A stretch of 64,000 nt of DNA, from NCBI RefSeq assembly GCF_002885955.2, contig NZ_POQS01000007.1:327188-391187 (forward strand), in the 5' to 3' direction. Made by a program: the position numbers and the translations under genes. Source of the DNA: Achromobacter pulmonis. Its GTDB lineage: Bacteria; Pseudomonadota; Gammaproteobacteria; Burkholderiales; Burkholderiaceae_B. This document shows positions 9,943 to 18,653 of this stretch, piece after piece. The notes under the pieces are model-generated. The model did no database searches. It had not been told where the DNA came from and saw only the letters and a program-made list of their open reading frames with translations. Position 1 is the stretch's first letter. Each line of letters begins with the position of its first letter.

Positions 9943-11097
9943 ATGGAAAATCTGATTCCCTTCGACTACGGCACCCTGCGCGTGGTGTGGTGGGTGCTGA
10001 TGGGCGCGCTGCTCATCGGCTTCGCCGTGATGGACGGCTTCGACCTCGGCGTGGCCGCGCTGCTGCCGGTGGTCGCCAAGACCGACGTGGAGCGCCGGGT
10101 GGTGATCAACGTGGTCGGCCCCGTCTGGGAAGGCAACCAGGTGTGGCTCATCACCGCGGGCGGCGCCATCTTCGCCGCGTGGCCGCTGCTGTACGCGGCC
10201 TCGTTCTCCGGGTTCTACCTGGCGATGATGCTGGTGCTGATCGCGCTGATCCTGCGGCCCGTGGGCTTCAAGTACCGCAGCAAGATGGAAGACACCCGCT
10301 GGCGCAGCCGCTGGGACGCCGTGCTGTGCTTTTCGGGCGTGCTGGCCTCGCTGGTGTTCGGCGTGGCCATGGGCAACATCATCCTGGGCGTGCCGTTCAC
10401 GTTCGACCCCGTCACGCTGCGTCCCATCTACGAAGGCCACTTCTACCAGCTGTTCATGCCGTTCGCCTTGCTGGCCGGCGTGCTGAGCGTGGTGATGCTG
10501 GCCATGCACGGCGCCGTGCTGCTGGCCTGGCGCACCGAGGGCGCGGTGGCCGAGCGCGCCCGCAACTGGGGCCGGCTGTGCGCGTTGCTGACCGCCGCGC
10601 TTTTCATCGTCGGCGGCTTCTGGGTGGCCGGTGGCATCGGCGGCCACGTGATCACCAGCGCCATCGACGTGGCGGCCCCTTCCAATCCCATGCAGAAGAC
10701 CGTGTCGGTGCAGGACGGGGCATGGATGGCCAATTACGCCAAGTGGCCGCTGATGTGGATCGCGCCCGCGCTGGGCGTGGCCGGGGCGGTGCTGGCGGCG
10801 CTGCTGCTGAGCGTGCGCGCCAACATGCTGGCGTTCCTGGCCTCGGCTACGTCCATCACCGGCGTGATCCTGACGGCGGGCTTTTCGCTGTTCCCGTTCA
10901 TCATGCCCTCGTCGACCAGACCGCAGGCCGGGCTTACGGTCTGGGACGGCTCGTCCAGCCACTTGACGCTGTGGATCATGGTCATCGCGGTCGCCGTCTT
11001 CCTGCCGATCGTCACCGTCTACACCGCCTGGGTCTACCGCGTCATGCGCGGCAAGGTCACCGAGGAATCGGTCGGCGGCACGCCCAACTCATACTGA
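9943..11097 (+). CDS. cydB: Cytochrome bd ubiquinol oxidase subunit II
   Basis: The 384-residue integral membrane protein is the partner of CydA. The N-terminal segment with MDGFDLGVAALLP and the GPVWEGNQVWLI motif are diagnostic of CydB. It starts 10 bases after the cydA stop with GAGGAAAG as ribosome binding site, so the two are cotranscribed. Confidence 0.97.
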   Translation: MENLIPFDYGTLRVVWWVLMGALLIGFAVMDGFDLGVAALLPVVAKTDVERRVVINVVGPVWEGNQVWLITAGGAIFAAWPLLYAASFSGFYLAMMLVLIALILRPVGFKYRSKMEDTRWRSRWDAVLCFSGVLASLVFGVAMGNIILGVPFTFDPVTLRPIYEGHFYQLFMPFALLAGVLSVVMLAMHGAVLLAWRTEGAVAERARNWGRLCALLTAALFIVGGFWVAGGIGGHVITSAIDVAAPSNPMQKTVSVQDGAWMANYAKWPLMWIAPALGVAGAVLAALLLSVRANMLAFLASATSITGVILTAGFSLFPFIMPSSTRPQAGLTVWDGSSSHLTLWIMVIAVAVFLPIVTVYTAWVYRVMRGKVTEESVGGTPNSY

Positions 11098-11113
11098 CTT
11101 AGGAGCCTCCACC

Positions 11114-11239
11114 ATGTGGTATTTCTCGTGGATACTCGGCCTGGGCCTGGCGTGCGCGTTCGCCATCCTCAACGCGATGTGGTTCGAACTGCGCGAAGGC
11201 CATGCGCATGACCCGCGCGCCGGCCGCGACGACGAGTGA
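11114..11239 (+). CDS. cydX: Cytochrome bd small subunit CydX
   Basis: The 41-residue product begins MWYFSWILGLGLACAFAILN, a single membrane helix with the conserved W6 and the AMWFE segment of the CydX/YbgT family. This small subunit stabilises the haems of CydAB. It has the ribosome binding site AGGAG at 11101-11105 and lies 16 bases after cydB. Its last codons overlap the GTG start of cydD. Confidence 0.93.
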   Translation: MWYFSWILGLGLACAFAILNAMWFELREGHAHDPRAGRDDE

Positions 11240-12993
11240 GGGGCGACACCAGCGCCCTCGAGCACGATCCCTCCGCAACGCTGGGCAAACCGCCGCGTGA
11301 ACAGTCGCGGTGGCTGGCGGCGCTTGCCAGGGCCGCCCGGCTGCCGCTGATACTGGCGGGCGCCGCGCCGCTCGTCGGCGGCATCCTGATGGTGGCGCAG
11401 GCCTGGCTGCTGGCCAGCGTGCTGGACGCGGCCATCGTCGGGCAGGCGCCCCGGCACGAACTGATCGGCGGCATTCTCGGCATCGCCGCGCTCATGCTGG
11501 TCCGCGCGGCCATCGCCTGGGCGGGCGAGCGCGCCGGCGCCGAGGCCGCGGAACGCATCAAGCTGCACGTGCGGCTGTCGCTGTTCCGGCGCCTGCTGCG
11601 CCTCGGGCCGCACTGGAGCCGGGGCCGCGCCGCGGGCGAACTGGCCAGCGCGGTGGTGGACCAGGTCGAGGCGCTCGACGGCTATTTCGCCAAGTACCTG
11701 CCGGCCATGGCGGCGGCGGCCATGCTGCCGGTGGCGTTCTCCGTGGTGCTGCTGCCGGTGGACGTGATCGCCGGGCTGCTGCTGCTGGTCACCGCGCCGC
11801 TGATTCCGCTTTTCATGGCCCTGGTGGGCTGGGGCGCCCAGGGCGCCAGCCGCCGCCACCTGCGCGCGTTCGCGCGGCTGTCGGGTTTTTTCGCCGACCG
11901 CCTGCGCGGCCTGTCGACCCTGAAGCTGTATGGCCGGGCCGAGGCCGAAGCCGCCTCGGTGGCCGCGGCCAGCGACGCCCTGCGCCAACGCACCATGTCG
12001 GTATTGCGCATCGCCTTCCTGTCGTCGGCGGTGCTGGAGTTCTTCGCCGCGCTGGGCGTGGCGGGCGTGGCCGTCTATATCGGCCTGACCTATCTGGGCT
12101 TTCTGGACGTGCGCTGGACGCCGCTGACCCTGCAGGCGGGCCTGTTCTGTCTGCTGATGGCGCCGGAGGTCTATGCGCCGCTGCGCCAGTTCGCGGCGCA
12201 CTACCACGACCGCGCCACGGCGCTGGCGGCGGTCACGCAGATCGCCGCCTTGTTCGACGGCCTGCCGCAGGACGACGGAACCGGCGATCGCGTCGAAACC
12301 GGCGCCCGTGCCGCGCCCGCATCGCGCGGCGCGGGCGCGGCGGTGGCCGTGGCGGGCCTGGGCGTGCAGGCGCCGGGGCGCAGCCGCCCGGTGCTGTCCG
12401 GCGCCGCGCTGGCGCTGGCCCCGGGCGAGCATGTGGCGCTGATGGGGCCCAGCGGCATCGGCAAGTCCACGCTGCTGGAGGCGCTTGCGCGCCTGCGCCC
12501 GGCCGAAGGGGACATCCGCATCGACGGCCTGCCGCTGGCCGAATGGCGCGAAGCGGACCTGCGCGAACGCGTGGTGCTGATCGGGCAGAAGCCGCAGCTG
12601 CTGGCGGGCTCCATCGCCGACAACATCCGCCTGGGCCGGCCCGACGCCAGCGACGCCGAGCTGCGCGAAGCCGCCAGGCGCGCCTGCGTGCTGGAATTCG
12701 CCGAGGCGCTGCCGCAAGGGCTGCAGACGCGGCTGGGCGGGCGCGGCCACGGGCTGTCCGGCGGGCAGGCGCAGCGCGTGGCGCTGGCGCGCCTGTTCCT
12801 GCGCGATCCGGGCCTGATCCTGCTCGACGAGCCCACGGCGCACCTGGACGAGGATACGCAGGCGCGCGTGCTGGACGAGATTCTGGCCTTTTCGGCCGGC
12901 CGCAGCCTGTTGCTGGCGACGCATGCGCCGGCCGTGGCGGCGCGGCTGGGCCGGACCTTGCGCGTGGCCGACGCGAAAGTGGAAGACGCATGA
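11236..12993 (+). CDS. cydD: Thiol reductant ABC exporter subunit CydD
   Basis: The 585-residue half transporter fuses a six-helix membrane domain (about 1-330) to an ATPase with Walker A GPSGIGKST, signature LSGGQAQR and Walker B LILLDEP. CydDC exports cysteine/glutathione and is needed to assemble cytochrome bd. The GTG start at 11236 overlaps the cydX stop by 4 bases, which supports translational coupling. An N-terminal stretch of about 25 polar residues precedes the first helix. Confidence 0.94.
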   Translation: MRGDTSALEHDPSATLGKPPREQSRWLAALARAARLPLILAGAAPLVGGILMVAQAWLLASVLDAAIVGQAPRHELIGGILGIAALMLVRAAIAWAGERAGAEAAERIKLHVRLSLFRRLLRLGPHWSRGRAAGELASAVVDQVEALDGYFAKYLPAMAAAAMLPVAFSVVLLPVDVIAGLLLLVTAPLIPLFMALVGWGAQGASRRHLRAFARLSGFFADRLRGLSTLKLYGRAEAEAASVAAASDALRQRTMSVLRIAFLSSAVLEFFAALGVAGVAVYIGLTYLGFLDVRWTPLTLQAGLFCLLMAPEVYAPLRQFAAHYHDRATALAAVTQIAALFDGLPQDDGTGDRVETGARAAPASRGAGAAVAVAGLGVQAPGRSRPVLSGAALALAPGEHVALMGPSGIGKSTLLEALARLRPAEGDIRIDGLPLAEWREADLRERVVLIGQKPQLLAGSIADNIRLGRPDASDAELREAARRACVLEFAEALPQGLQTRLGGRGHGLSGGQAQRVALARLFLRDPGLILLDEPTAHLDEDTQARVLDEILAFSAGRSLLLATHAPAVAARLGRTLRVADAKVEDA

Positions 12994-14684
12994 AGAACCT
13001 GTTGCTGCTGCTGCCGCTGTATGCCCGCCGAAAAAGCGGGTTTTTGCTCGCATTATTCTGCGCGCTGGCCACGGTGGCGGCGGGCGTGGGCCTGCTGGGC
13101 GTGTCGGGATGGTTCCTGACCGGGGCCGCGCTGGCCGGCGCGGGCGCCGCGTTCAATCTGTTCGCGCCGTCGGCGCTGGTGCGCGCGCTGTCGTTCCTGC
13201 GCATCGTGGCGCGCTACGCCGACCGCGTCGTCGGCCATGCCGCCACGCTGCGCCTGCTGGCGGACCTGCGCGCCGTGGTGTTCGCGGCGCTCACGCGGCT
13301 GACGCCGCGGCAACTGGCGCGCTACCGCGACGGCGACCTGGTGGCGCGCATGACGGGCGACGTGGACGCGCTGGACACGGTATTCCTGTTCGTGCTGGCG
13401 CCGCTGGCCACCGCGCTGCTGGGCGGCGCCATCCTGACCGCGGTGCTGGGGCGCTGGGTGCCCGCCGCCGCGCTGGCGTTCGCGCTGGCGCTGTTGACGG
13501 CCTGCGTGCTGGTGCCCCTGTGGCTGTTGCGGGCCGCGCGCCGGCCGGGCGCGGCGGCGCAGGAAAGCGCGGCCGGACTGCGCGCGGCCACGCTGGACGC
13601 GGTGGACGGCCATGCCGACATGGTGGCGCTGCACGCGCAGGCGCAGACCACGGCGCACTTCGAGCAGCTGTGCCAGGCCAGCGCGGCCGCGCGCGGCGGC
13701 CAGGCGCGGGTCGCGGCCCGGGGCCAGTTCTTCCTGCAGTTCGCCGCCGGCGCGGCGGTGCTGGCCTGGCTCTGGTTCGGCCTGGACACGCTGGCCACCG
13801 GACGGATCAGCGGTCCGGTGCTGGCCGGCCTGCTGCTGGCGGTCATCGGCATCTTCGAAGTGGCCGGTCCCATCATGCGCGGCGTCTCGCGCATGGGCTC
13901 GGCGATGTCGGCGGCGGCGCGCATCCGCGAGGTGACGCAAAGCCAGCCCGACATGCTCGATCCCGATGCGCCGCAGGCCCTGCCCGAGACTGGCGCGCTG
14001 GAACTGGACGGCGTGCGCTTCGCCTATCCCGCCGCGCCCGGGGAGCCGGCGCCGGCGGTGCTGGAAGACGTGAGCCTGCGCGTGGCGCCGGGCGAAAGCG
14101 TGGCCATCCTGGGGGCGAGCGGCGCCGGCAAATCGACCCTGCTGCATCTGCTGCTGCGCCTGGAAGATCCGCAGGCCGGGCAGGTGCGTTTCGGCGGCGT
14201 GGACGCGCGCGCCTGCGCGCAGGCCGACTGGCACCGCCGCGTCGCCTTGCTGTCGCAGGAGGCGCCGGTGTTCCTGGGCACGCTGCGCACCAATCTGCTC
14301 ATCGGCGATCCGCAGGCCGACGACGCCGCGCTGTGGCGCGCGCTGGACGCGGCGCGCCTGGGCGATTTCGTACGCGGCCTGCCCGAAGGGCTGGACACCT
14401 GGGCGGGCGAAACCGGTTCGCGGCTGTCGGCAGGCCAGGCGCGCCGCCTGTGCCTGGCGCGCGCGCTGCTGTCGCCGGCCGCGGTCATCGTGCTGGACGA
14501 GCCCACCGCCGGCCTGGACGCCGCCGCCGAAACCGCGTTCTTCCAGGACCTGCGAGCCGCGGTGCGCGGGCGCGCCGTGGTGCTCGCCACCCACGCGGCC
14601 TTGCCGCCGGGGGCGGTCGACCGAAGCTACCGATTACGCGCCGGCCGCCTGCATGAACATGGTCGGAACGCCGTCCTGGCTTAA
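12990..14684 (+). CDS. cydC: Thiol reductant ABC exporter subunit CydC
   Basis: The 564-residue partner of CydD has the same membrane-plus-ATPase layout. Walker A is GASGAGKST, Walker B is VIVLDEP, and the signature is LSAGQARR, in which the first glycine of LSGGQ is replaced by alanine. The start at 12990 overlaps the cydD stop as ATGA. It ends the gbsR-cydABXDC block. Confidence 0.94.
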   Translation: MKNLLLLLPLYARRKSGFLLALFCALATVAAGVGLLGVSGWFLTGAALAGAGAAFNLFAPSALVRALSFLRIVARYADRVVGHAATLRLLADLRAVVFAALTRLTPRQLARYRDGDLVARMTGDVDALDTVFLFVLAPLATALLGGAILTAVLGRWVPAAALAFALALLTACVLVPLWLLRAARRPGAAAQESAAGLRAATLDAVDGHADMVALHAQAQTTAHFEQLCQASAAARGGQARVAARGQFFLQFAAGAAVLAWLWFGLDTLATGRISGPVLAGLLLAVIGIFEVAGPIMRGVSRMGSAMSAAARIREVTQSQPDMLDPDAPQALPETGALELDGVRFAYPAAPGEPAPAVLEDVSLRVAPGESVAILGASGAGKSTLLHLLLRLEDPQAGQVRFGGVDARACAQADWHRRVALLSQEAPVFLGTLRTNLLIGDPQADDAALWRALDAARLGDFVRGLPEGLDTWAGETGSRLSAGQARRLCLARALLSPAAVIVLDEPTAGLDAAAETAFFQDLRAAVRGRAVVLATHAALPPGAVDRSYRLRAGRLHEHGRNAVLA

Positions 14685-14738
14685 GCGCGGCCGCGAGGTT
14701 ATAGTTCGCCTTGCTTCAATTCTTCAGGGCCGTCTTCC

Positions 14739-15284
14739 ATGCAGACCGACTACGCCGAGTACATCCGGCGCACCATCCGCAGCGTTCCAGACTGGCCCCA
14801 ACCCGGTGTCGTTTTTCGCGATATCACGCCGGTGCTGCAGGATCCGCGCGCATTCCGGGTGCTGATCGATCTCTTCGTCTACCGTTACATGCGCCAGCGC
14901 CTGGACCTGGTGGCGGGGATCGACGCGCGCGGGTTCATCGTGGGCAGCGTGCTGGCCTATGAACTGAACCTGGGCTTCGTGCCCGTGCGCAAGAAGGGCA
15001 AGCTGCCGTTTCGCACGGTGGCCGAGGAATACTCGCTGGAGTACGGCAACGCGTCCGTCGAAATGCACACGGACGCGGTGCGCACCGGCCAGCGCGTCCT
15101 GCTGGTGGATGACCTGATCGCCACCGGCGGCACCATGCTGGCCGCCATCAACCTGCTGCAGCGCCTGGGCGCCAACGTGGTCGAGGCCGCGGCCATCATC
15201 GACCTGCCCGGCCTGGGCGGTTCGGCCAAGGTCGCCGCCACCGGCACGCCGCTTTTCACGGTCTGTCAGTACGGGGACGATTGA
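14739..15284 (+). CDS. apt: Adenine phosphoribosyltransferase
   Basis: The 181-residue enzyme salvages adenine to AMP using PRPP. The PRPP-binding motif [14 protein letters not shown] lies near residues 122-135, and the substrate loop contains RKKGKLPF. It is 54 bases after cydC. Its stop codon directly abuts the stop of the convergent LysR gene with no base between them. Confidence 0.95.
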   Translation: MQTDYAEYIRRTIRSVPDWPQPGVVFRDITPVLQDPRAFRVLIDLFVYRYMRQRLDLVAGIDARGFIVGSVLAYELNLGFVPVRKKGKLPFRTVAEEYSLEYGNASVEMHTDAVRTGQRVLLVDDLIATGGTMLAAINLLQRLGANVVEAAAIIDLPGLGGSAKVAATGTPLFTVCQYGDD

Positions 15285-16175
15285 TCACGCATCCAGCAAC
15301 CGCGGCTGGATGAAGTCCAGGAACGCCTTGGTCTTGGCCGGCAGCATGCGCGAGGGCAGCAGCGCGAACAGCGGCAGCGGCGTCAGGCTCCAGTCGGGCA
15401 GCACGCGCACCAGGCTGGATTGCTGGATGGCGCGCTCCATGGCATCGAACACCAGCAGCGGCGTGATGCCCAGGCCCTGGCTGGCCAGGCGGGCGAGCAT
15501 GCCGACGTTGTTGGCCGACAGCCGCCCCGACACCTGCACGCGTTCCACCTTGTCGCCCGAATGCAGCATCCAGAAGGATGAGTCCTCGCGCATGGTGGGC
15601 CGCAGGCATTCGTGGTGGGCGAGATCGGCCGGCGTGCGCGGTTCGCCGTGGCGGGCCAGGTAGTCGGGCGAGGCGTACAGCTGGTGCGCCATCAGCACGA
15701 TCTTGCGCGATATCAGGCTGGAGTCCGGCTGCTGGCCGAAGCGCAGCACCAGGTCGAACGGATTGCTGATGGGATCGATCGGCCGCATGCTCAGATCGAA
15801 ATCGCATTCGATGTCCGGATGCTGTTCGCGGAATTCGCGGATCACGGCGGGCAGGAATAGCTGCGCCAGGCTGGTGAGCAGGGAAATGCGCAGCCGGCCC
15901 TTGGGCTGCACCGCCATGTCCAGCAGCTGGTCGTGCGCGATGCGCGCCTCTTCCACGATGTGGCGGCAGCGCTCGAAATAGACGGCGCCGGCTTCGGTCA
16001 GGTCGATCTTGCGGGTGCTGCGGTTGAGCAGCCGCATTCCGATGCTGCGTTCCAGTTCGCTGACCCGGCGCGAGAGGGTGGAGGTTGGAATATTCAAGGC
16101 TTCGGCCGCGTGGCTGAAGTTCTTGCGCTTGGCGACTTCGACGAACAGGGCGATGTCGTTAAGCTGTATATCCAT
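15285..16175 (-). CDS. LysR-family transcriptional regulator
   Basis: The 296-residue protein has the N-terminal LysR winged helix (about 1-60, with FSHAAEALNIPTSTLSRRVS) and a type-2 periplasmic-binding-like effector domain. The domain resembles the large LysR subgroup (CrgA/DmlR-like) common in Burkholderiales. It is divergent from the DUF4148 gene across 380 bases, which may be its target. The effector is unknown. Confidence 0.88.
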   Translation of the reverse strand: MDIQLNDIALFVEVAKRKNFSHAAEALNIPTSTLSRRVSELERSIGMRLLNRSTRKIDLTEAGAVYFERCRHIVEEARIAHDQLLDMAVQPKGRLRISLLTSLAQLFLPAVIREFREQHPDIECDFDLSMRPIDPISNPFDLVLRFGQQPDSSLISRKIVLMAHQLYASPDYLARHGEPRTPADLAHHECLRPTMREDSSFWMLHSGDKVERVQVSGRLSANNVGMLARLASQGLGITPLLVFDAMERAIQQSSLVRVLPDWSLTPLPLFALLPSRMLPAKTKAFLDFIQPRLLDA

Positions 16176-16555
16176 AGATCCTCGTCATTCAAAATTCCAT
16201 TTCTGGCAGATTCATATCATAAATGTAATTATTGTCCCGCCAGCAGGAATGTCTATTCAGCGCGGGATAAAAGTCCGGGGCGCGCATGGCGTAATCCGGC
16301 GCCGTTACGTAGCTTGCGCGTGGCTGAATGCCGGACAGGCTTGCGGCACAACGGTTTTCCCAAATCTTGTGCAAAAATTGATCGGGTTTGGCCGGCGATA
16401 GCCAGGAATTATCCCGTTCATGAAAATATGTTCGCCAAATTAAGGGTTTTTACTAGGTCGCAATCGCCAGATACTTCGTCCCAGCAATCAAATTGTCATA
16501 TCGCGGCGCCAGCCTGGCGCCTGCGGTGTGCAAGGTTTAGGATGGAGTCGTCTCA
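16176..16555. other. Divergent intergenic region of LysR and DUF4148 genes
   Basis: These 380 bases are clearly more AT-rich than the flanks (especially 16180-16240 and 16430-16500) and must hold the two divergent promoters. I see no open frame with a credible start and no strong repeat. Short T-N11-A LysR-type half sites are too common to call. Confidence 0.5.
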
Positions 16556-16939
16556 ATGAAAGCCCTAGCTACCGCCCTTATGGTTACCGCCACGCTGGTA
16601 GGCATGTCCGCCGCTCACGCCGATGGCAAGACGCGTGAACAAGTCCAACAGGAACTGCAGGCCGCCAAGGCCGCCGGCCAGGTCACGTTCGGTGAACTGG
16701 ATTACCCGCCTGTCGCCGCCGAGCGCAGCGGCATGTCGCGCGAGCAGGTCCAACAGGAACTGCAAGCCGCCCAGGCCGCCGGCCAGGTGACCTCGGCCGA
16801 GCTGGACTACCCGCCCAAGGCCGCCGTGTCGCAATCGGCCGGCAAGACCCGCGAGCAGGTCCGCCAGGAACTGGCCGAGGCCAAGGCGCGCGGCGAATAC
16901 ACCTTCGGCGAACTGGATTACCCGCCCCAAGGCAAGTAA
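16556..16939 (+). CDS. Exported DUF4148-type protein with three tandem 29-residue repeats
   Basis: The 127-residue product has a signal peptide (cleavage probably after AHA at residue 22). The mature part is almost only three repeats, at residues 24-52, 59-87 and 96-124, each reading roughly (K/M)(T/S)REQVxQEL...ELDYPP. This is the DUF4148 pattern seen in small periplasmic proteins of Burkholderiales, where the domain usually occurs once or twice. The function is unknown. An intrinsic terminator follows. Confidence 0.85.
   Translation: MKALATALMVTATLVGMSAAHADGKTREQVQQELQAAKAAGQVTFGELDYPPVAAERSGMSREQVQQELQAAQAAGQVTSAELDYPPKAAVSQSAGKTREQVRQELAEAKARGEYTFGELDYPPQGK
16625..16927 (+). repeat. Three in-frame tandem repeats inside the DUF4148 gene
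   Basis: Repeat units of 87 bases lie at 16625-16711, 16730-16816 and 16841-16927. They encode near-identical 29-residue units with linkers of 6 and 8 residues. The third has diverged most (AEAKARGEYTF). Confidence 0.85.
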
Positions 16940-16965
16940 GCCGCTCGCGCCGCAAGGCCGTCGAG

Positions 16966-17000
16966 AACCCCTCGCGCATGCAGGCCGAGGGGTTTTTCTT
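16966..17000 (+). terminator. Intrinsic terminator of the DUF4148 gene
   Basis: The arm AACCCCTCG (16966-16974) pairs with CGAGGGGTT (16986-16994) around an 11-base loop and is followed by a T-rich tail (TTTCTT). It starts 27 bases after the stop codon. Confidence 0.8.
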
Positions 17001-17362
17001 TGGCGCGCGCGGATCGATAGTGTTGCGCGCGCGCATCGGAATTGGACGGCGGCCGCGACAACTGTTGTGGGTCGGCCTGGGCGCGCCAACAATGTCCAGG
17101 ACGGTCGTCTTCCGAATGCGTGCAATGATTCACATTTGATATCAGTGCGTTAGCGGCGGTTTCCAGAAATCGCCTGACCGGCGGCGCCGGCCATTATTCC
17201 AACCATGGAAAGTTGTTCTTCGAAATCCGGGTTACTTCGAATTGGCGCAGGCAGGACACTAGCTTCAGTGCATGCGCCGCGGCGTGCCGCGGCACGCAAA
17301 TTCCGGCCCGCTTGCGTGGTGGGTTTGCGATTTGCCTTTATCTCGCCATATTGGGGACTTAT
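17001..17362. other. Promoter-containing spacer before the porin gene
   Basis: No coding sequence is supported in these 362 bases. The stretch 17125-17160 is AT-rich and a long leader is possible because outer-membrane porin messages often have one. I cannot define a promoter or a small RNA site. Confidence 0.4.
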
Positions 17363-18475
17363 ATGAAGAAGACGTTATTGGCCGCAACGCTGCTGGCCGG
17401 CTTTGCCGGCGCAGCGCAGGCCGCCGACTCCGTGACGCTGTACGGCTTGATCGACGCCGGCGTCGGCTACGAAAGAGTGAAGTTCGACGGCCATGCGCAA
17501 AGCCGCTTCGGCGGCGTGCAGGGCGTGAGCAGCGGCTCGCGTTTCGGCCTGCGCGGCACGGAAGACCTGGGCGACGGCCTGCGCGCCGTCTTCACGCTGG
17601 AAGGCGGCTTCGGCCCGATGAACGGCAACTCGCTGCAGAACGGCCGCCTCTGGGGCCGCCAGGCCACCGTCGGCCTGGACAGCGATAGCTGGGGCCGTCT
17701 GGAATTCGGCCGCCAGACCAACCTGGCGTCCAAGTATTTCGGTTCGATCGACCCGTTCTCGATCAGCTACAACACCGCCAACATGGGCACCACGTTCGGC
17801 AGCGCCAACACGATGCGCCTGGACAACATGGTGCTGTACCAGACCCCCAGCATGGGCGGCTTCAAGGTTGGCGTGGGCTACTCGTTCAGCGCCGATGACA
17901 CGGTCACGGACAGCAAGCAGACCGGCTTCGAAAGCGGCAACAACAACCGCGTGCTGACCGCCGGCATCCAGTACGTCAACGGCCCGCTGAACCTGGCCGC
18001 CGCGTACGACCGCTTCAACCCGTCCAACGACAGCGCCGGCGGCAAGTCGTCCGCGCGCATCCAGGAATACATCGTCGGCGGTTCGTACGACTTCGAAGTC
18101 GTGAAGCTGGCCGCCGCGTTCGGCCAGACCCGCGACGGCTGGTTCGTGGGCCAGAACATGGGCACCACGCCGGACGGCATGGAGAAGCTGGGCACGTTCA
18201 AGCTGGCCGATGGCTTTCGCGCCAACTCGTACATGATCGGCGCGACCGTGCCGCTGGGCCGCCACGCCGTGTTCGGCTCGTGGCAGCGCGCGACCCCCAG
18301 CAACGACAGGCTGACCGGCGACGACGCGACCTTCAACGTCTACAGCCTGGGCTACACCTACGACCTCTCCAAGCGCACCAACCTGTACGCGTACGCCTCC
18401 TACGGCGACAACTACGCGTTCCAGCGCGATGCGACCGACACCGCTGTTGCGGTGGGCGTGCGCCACCGTTTCTGA
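17363..18475 (+). CDS. Gram-negative trimeric porin (betaproteobacterial OmpC-like)
   Basis: The 370-residue protein has a signal peptide ending AQAAD and a mature start SVTLYGLIDAGV, the hallmark of betaproteobacterial general porins. The sequence alternates beta strands with the constriction-loop region FGSIDPFSISYN. It ends in VAVGVRHRF, with the terminal phenylalanine recognised by the BAM complex. It forms water-filled channels for small hydrophilic solutes. The start at 17363 follows GGGGAC and places the signal peptide at the N-terminus. An intrinsic terminator follows. Confidence 0.93.
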   Translation: MKKTLLAATLLAGFAGAAQAADSVTLYGLIDAGVGYERVKFDGHAQSRFGGVQGVSSGSRFGLRGTEDLGDGLRAVFTLEGGFGPMNGNSLQNGRLWGRQATVGLDSDSWGRLEFGRQTNLASKYFGSIDPFSISYNTANMGTTFGSANTMRLDNMVLYQTPSMGGFKVGVGYSFSADDTVTDSKQTGFESGNNNRVLTAGIQYVNGPLNLAAAYDRFNPSNDSAGGKSSARIQEYIVGGSYDFEVVKLAAAFGQTRDGWFVGQNMGTTPDGMEKLGTFKLADGFRANSYMIGATVPLGRHAVFGSWQRATPSNDRLTGDDATFNVYSLGYTYDLSKRTNLYAYASYGDNYAFQRDATDTAVAVGVRHRF

Positions 18476-18592
18476 GCGACAGTACGTCCGGCCGATACCT
18501 TGCTGAATGCGCGGCCCGTCTCCGCGGGCCGCCGAGTGACAGCGAACCCCCCTCCCAGGTTGGGGCCGGACGTATCTGGAGCAGGAAAGGGA

Positions 18593-18625
18593 AGGGCCTC
18601 CGCAAGGAGGCCCTCTCGTTTTTTC
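18593..18625 (+). terminator. Intrinsic terminator downstream of the porin gene
   Basis: The arm AGGGCCTC pairs with GAGGCCCT around the loop CGCAAG, and the tail CTCGTTTTTTC follows at once. It is about 120 bases after the porin stop, and the same DNA lies just beyond the convergent ilvA stop. Confidence 0.85.
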
Positions 18626-18653
18626 GCGGCCGCGCCGAGGCGCGCGCCGCCCG

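Noticed and set aside
11089-13053. Long minus-strand frame opposite cydD/cydC
   Set aside because: It is low-complexity (Arg, Gln, Ala) and lies opposite clear ABC transporter genes with Walker motifs, so it is not a gene.
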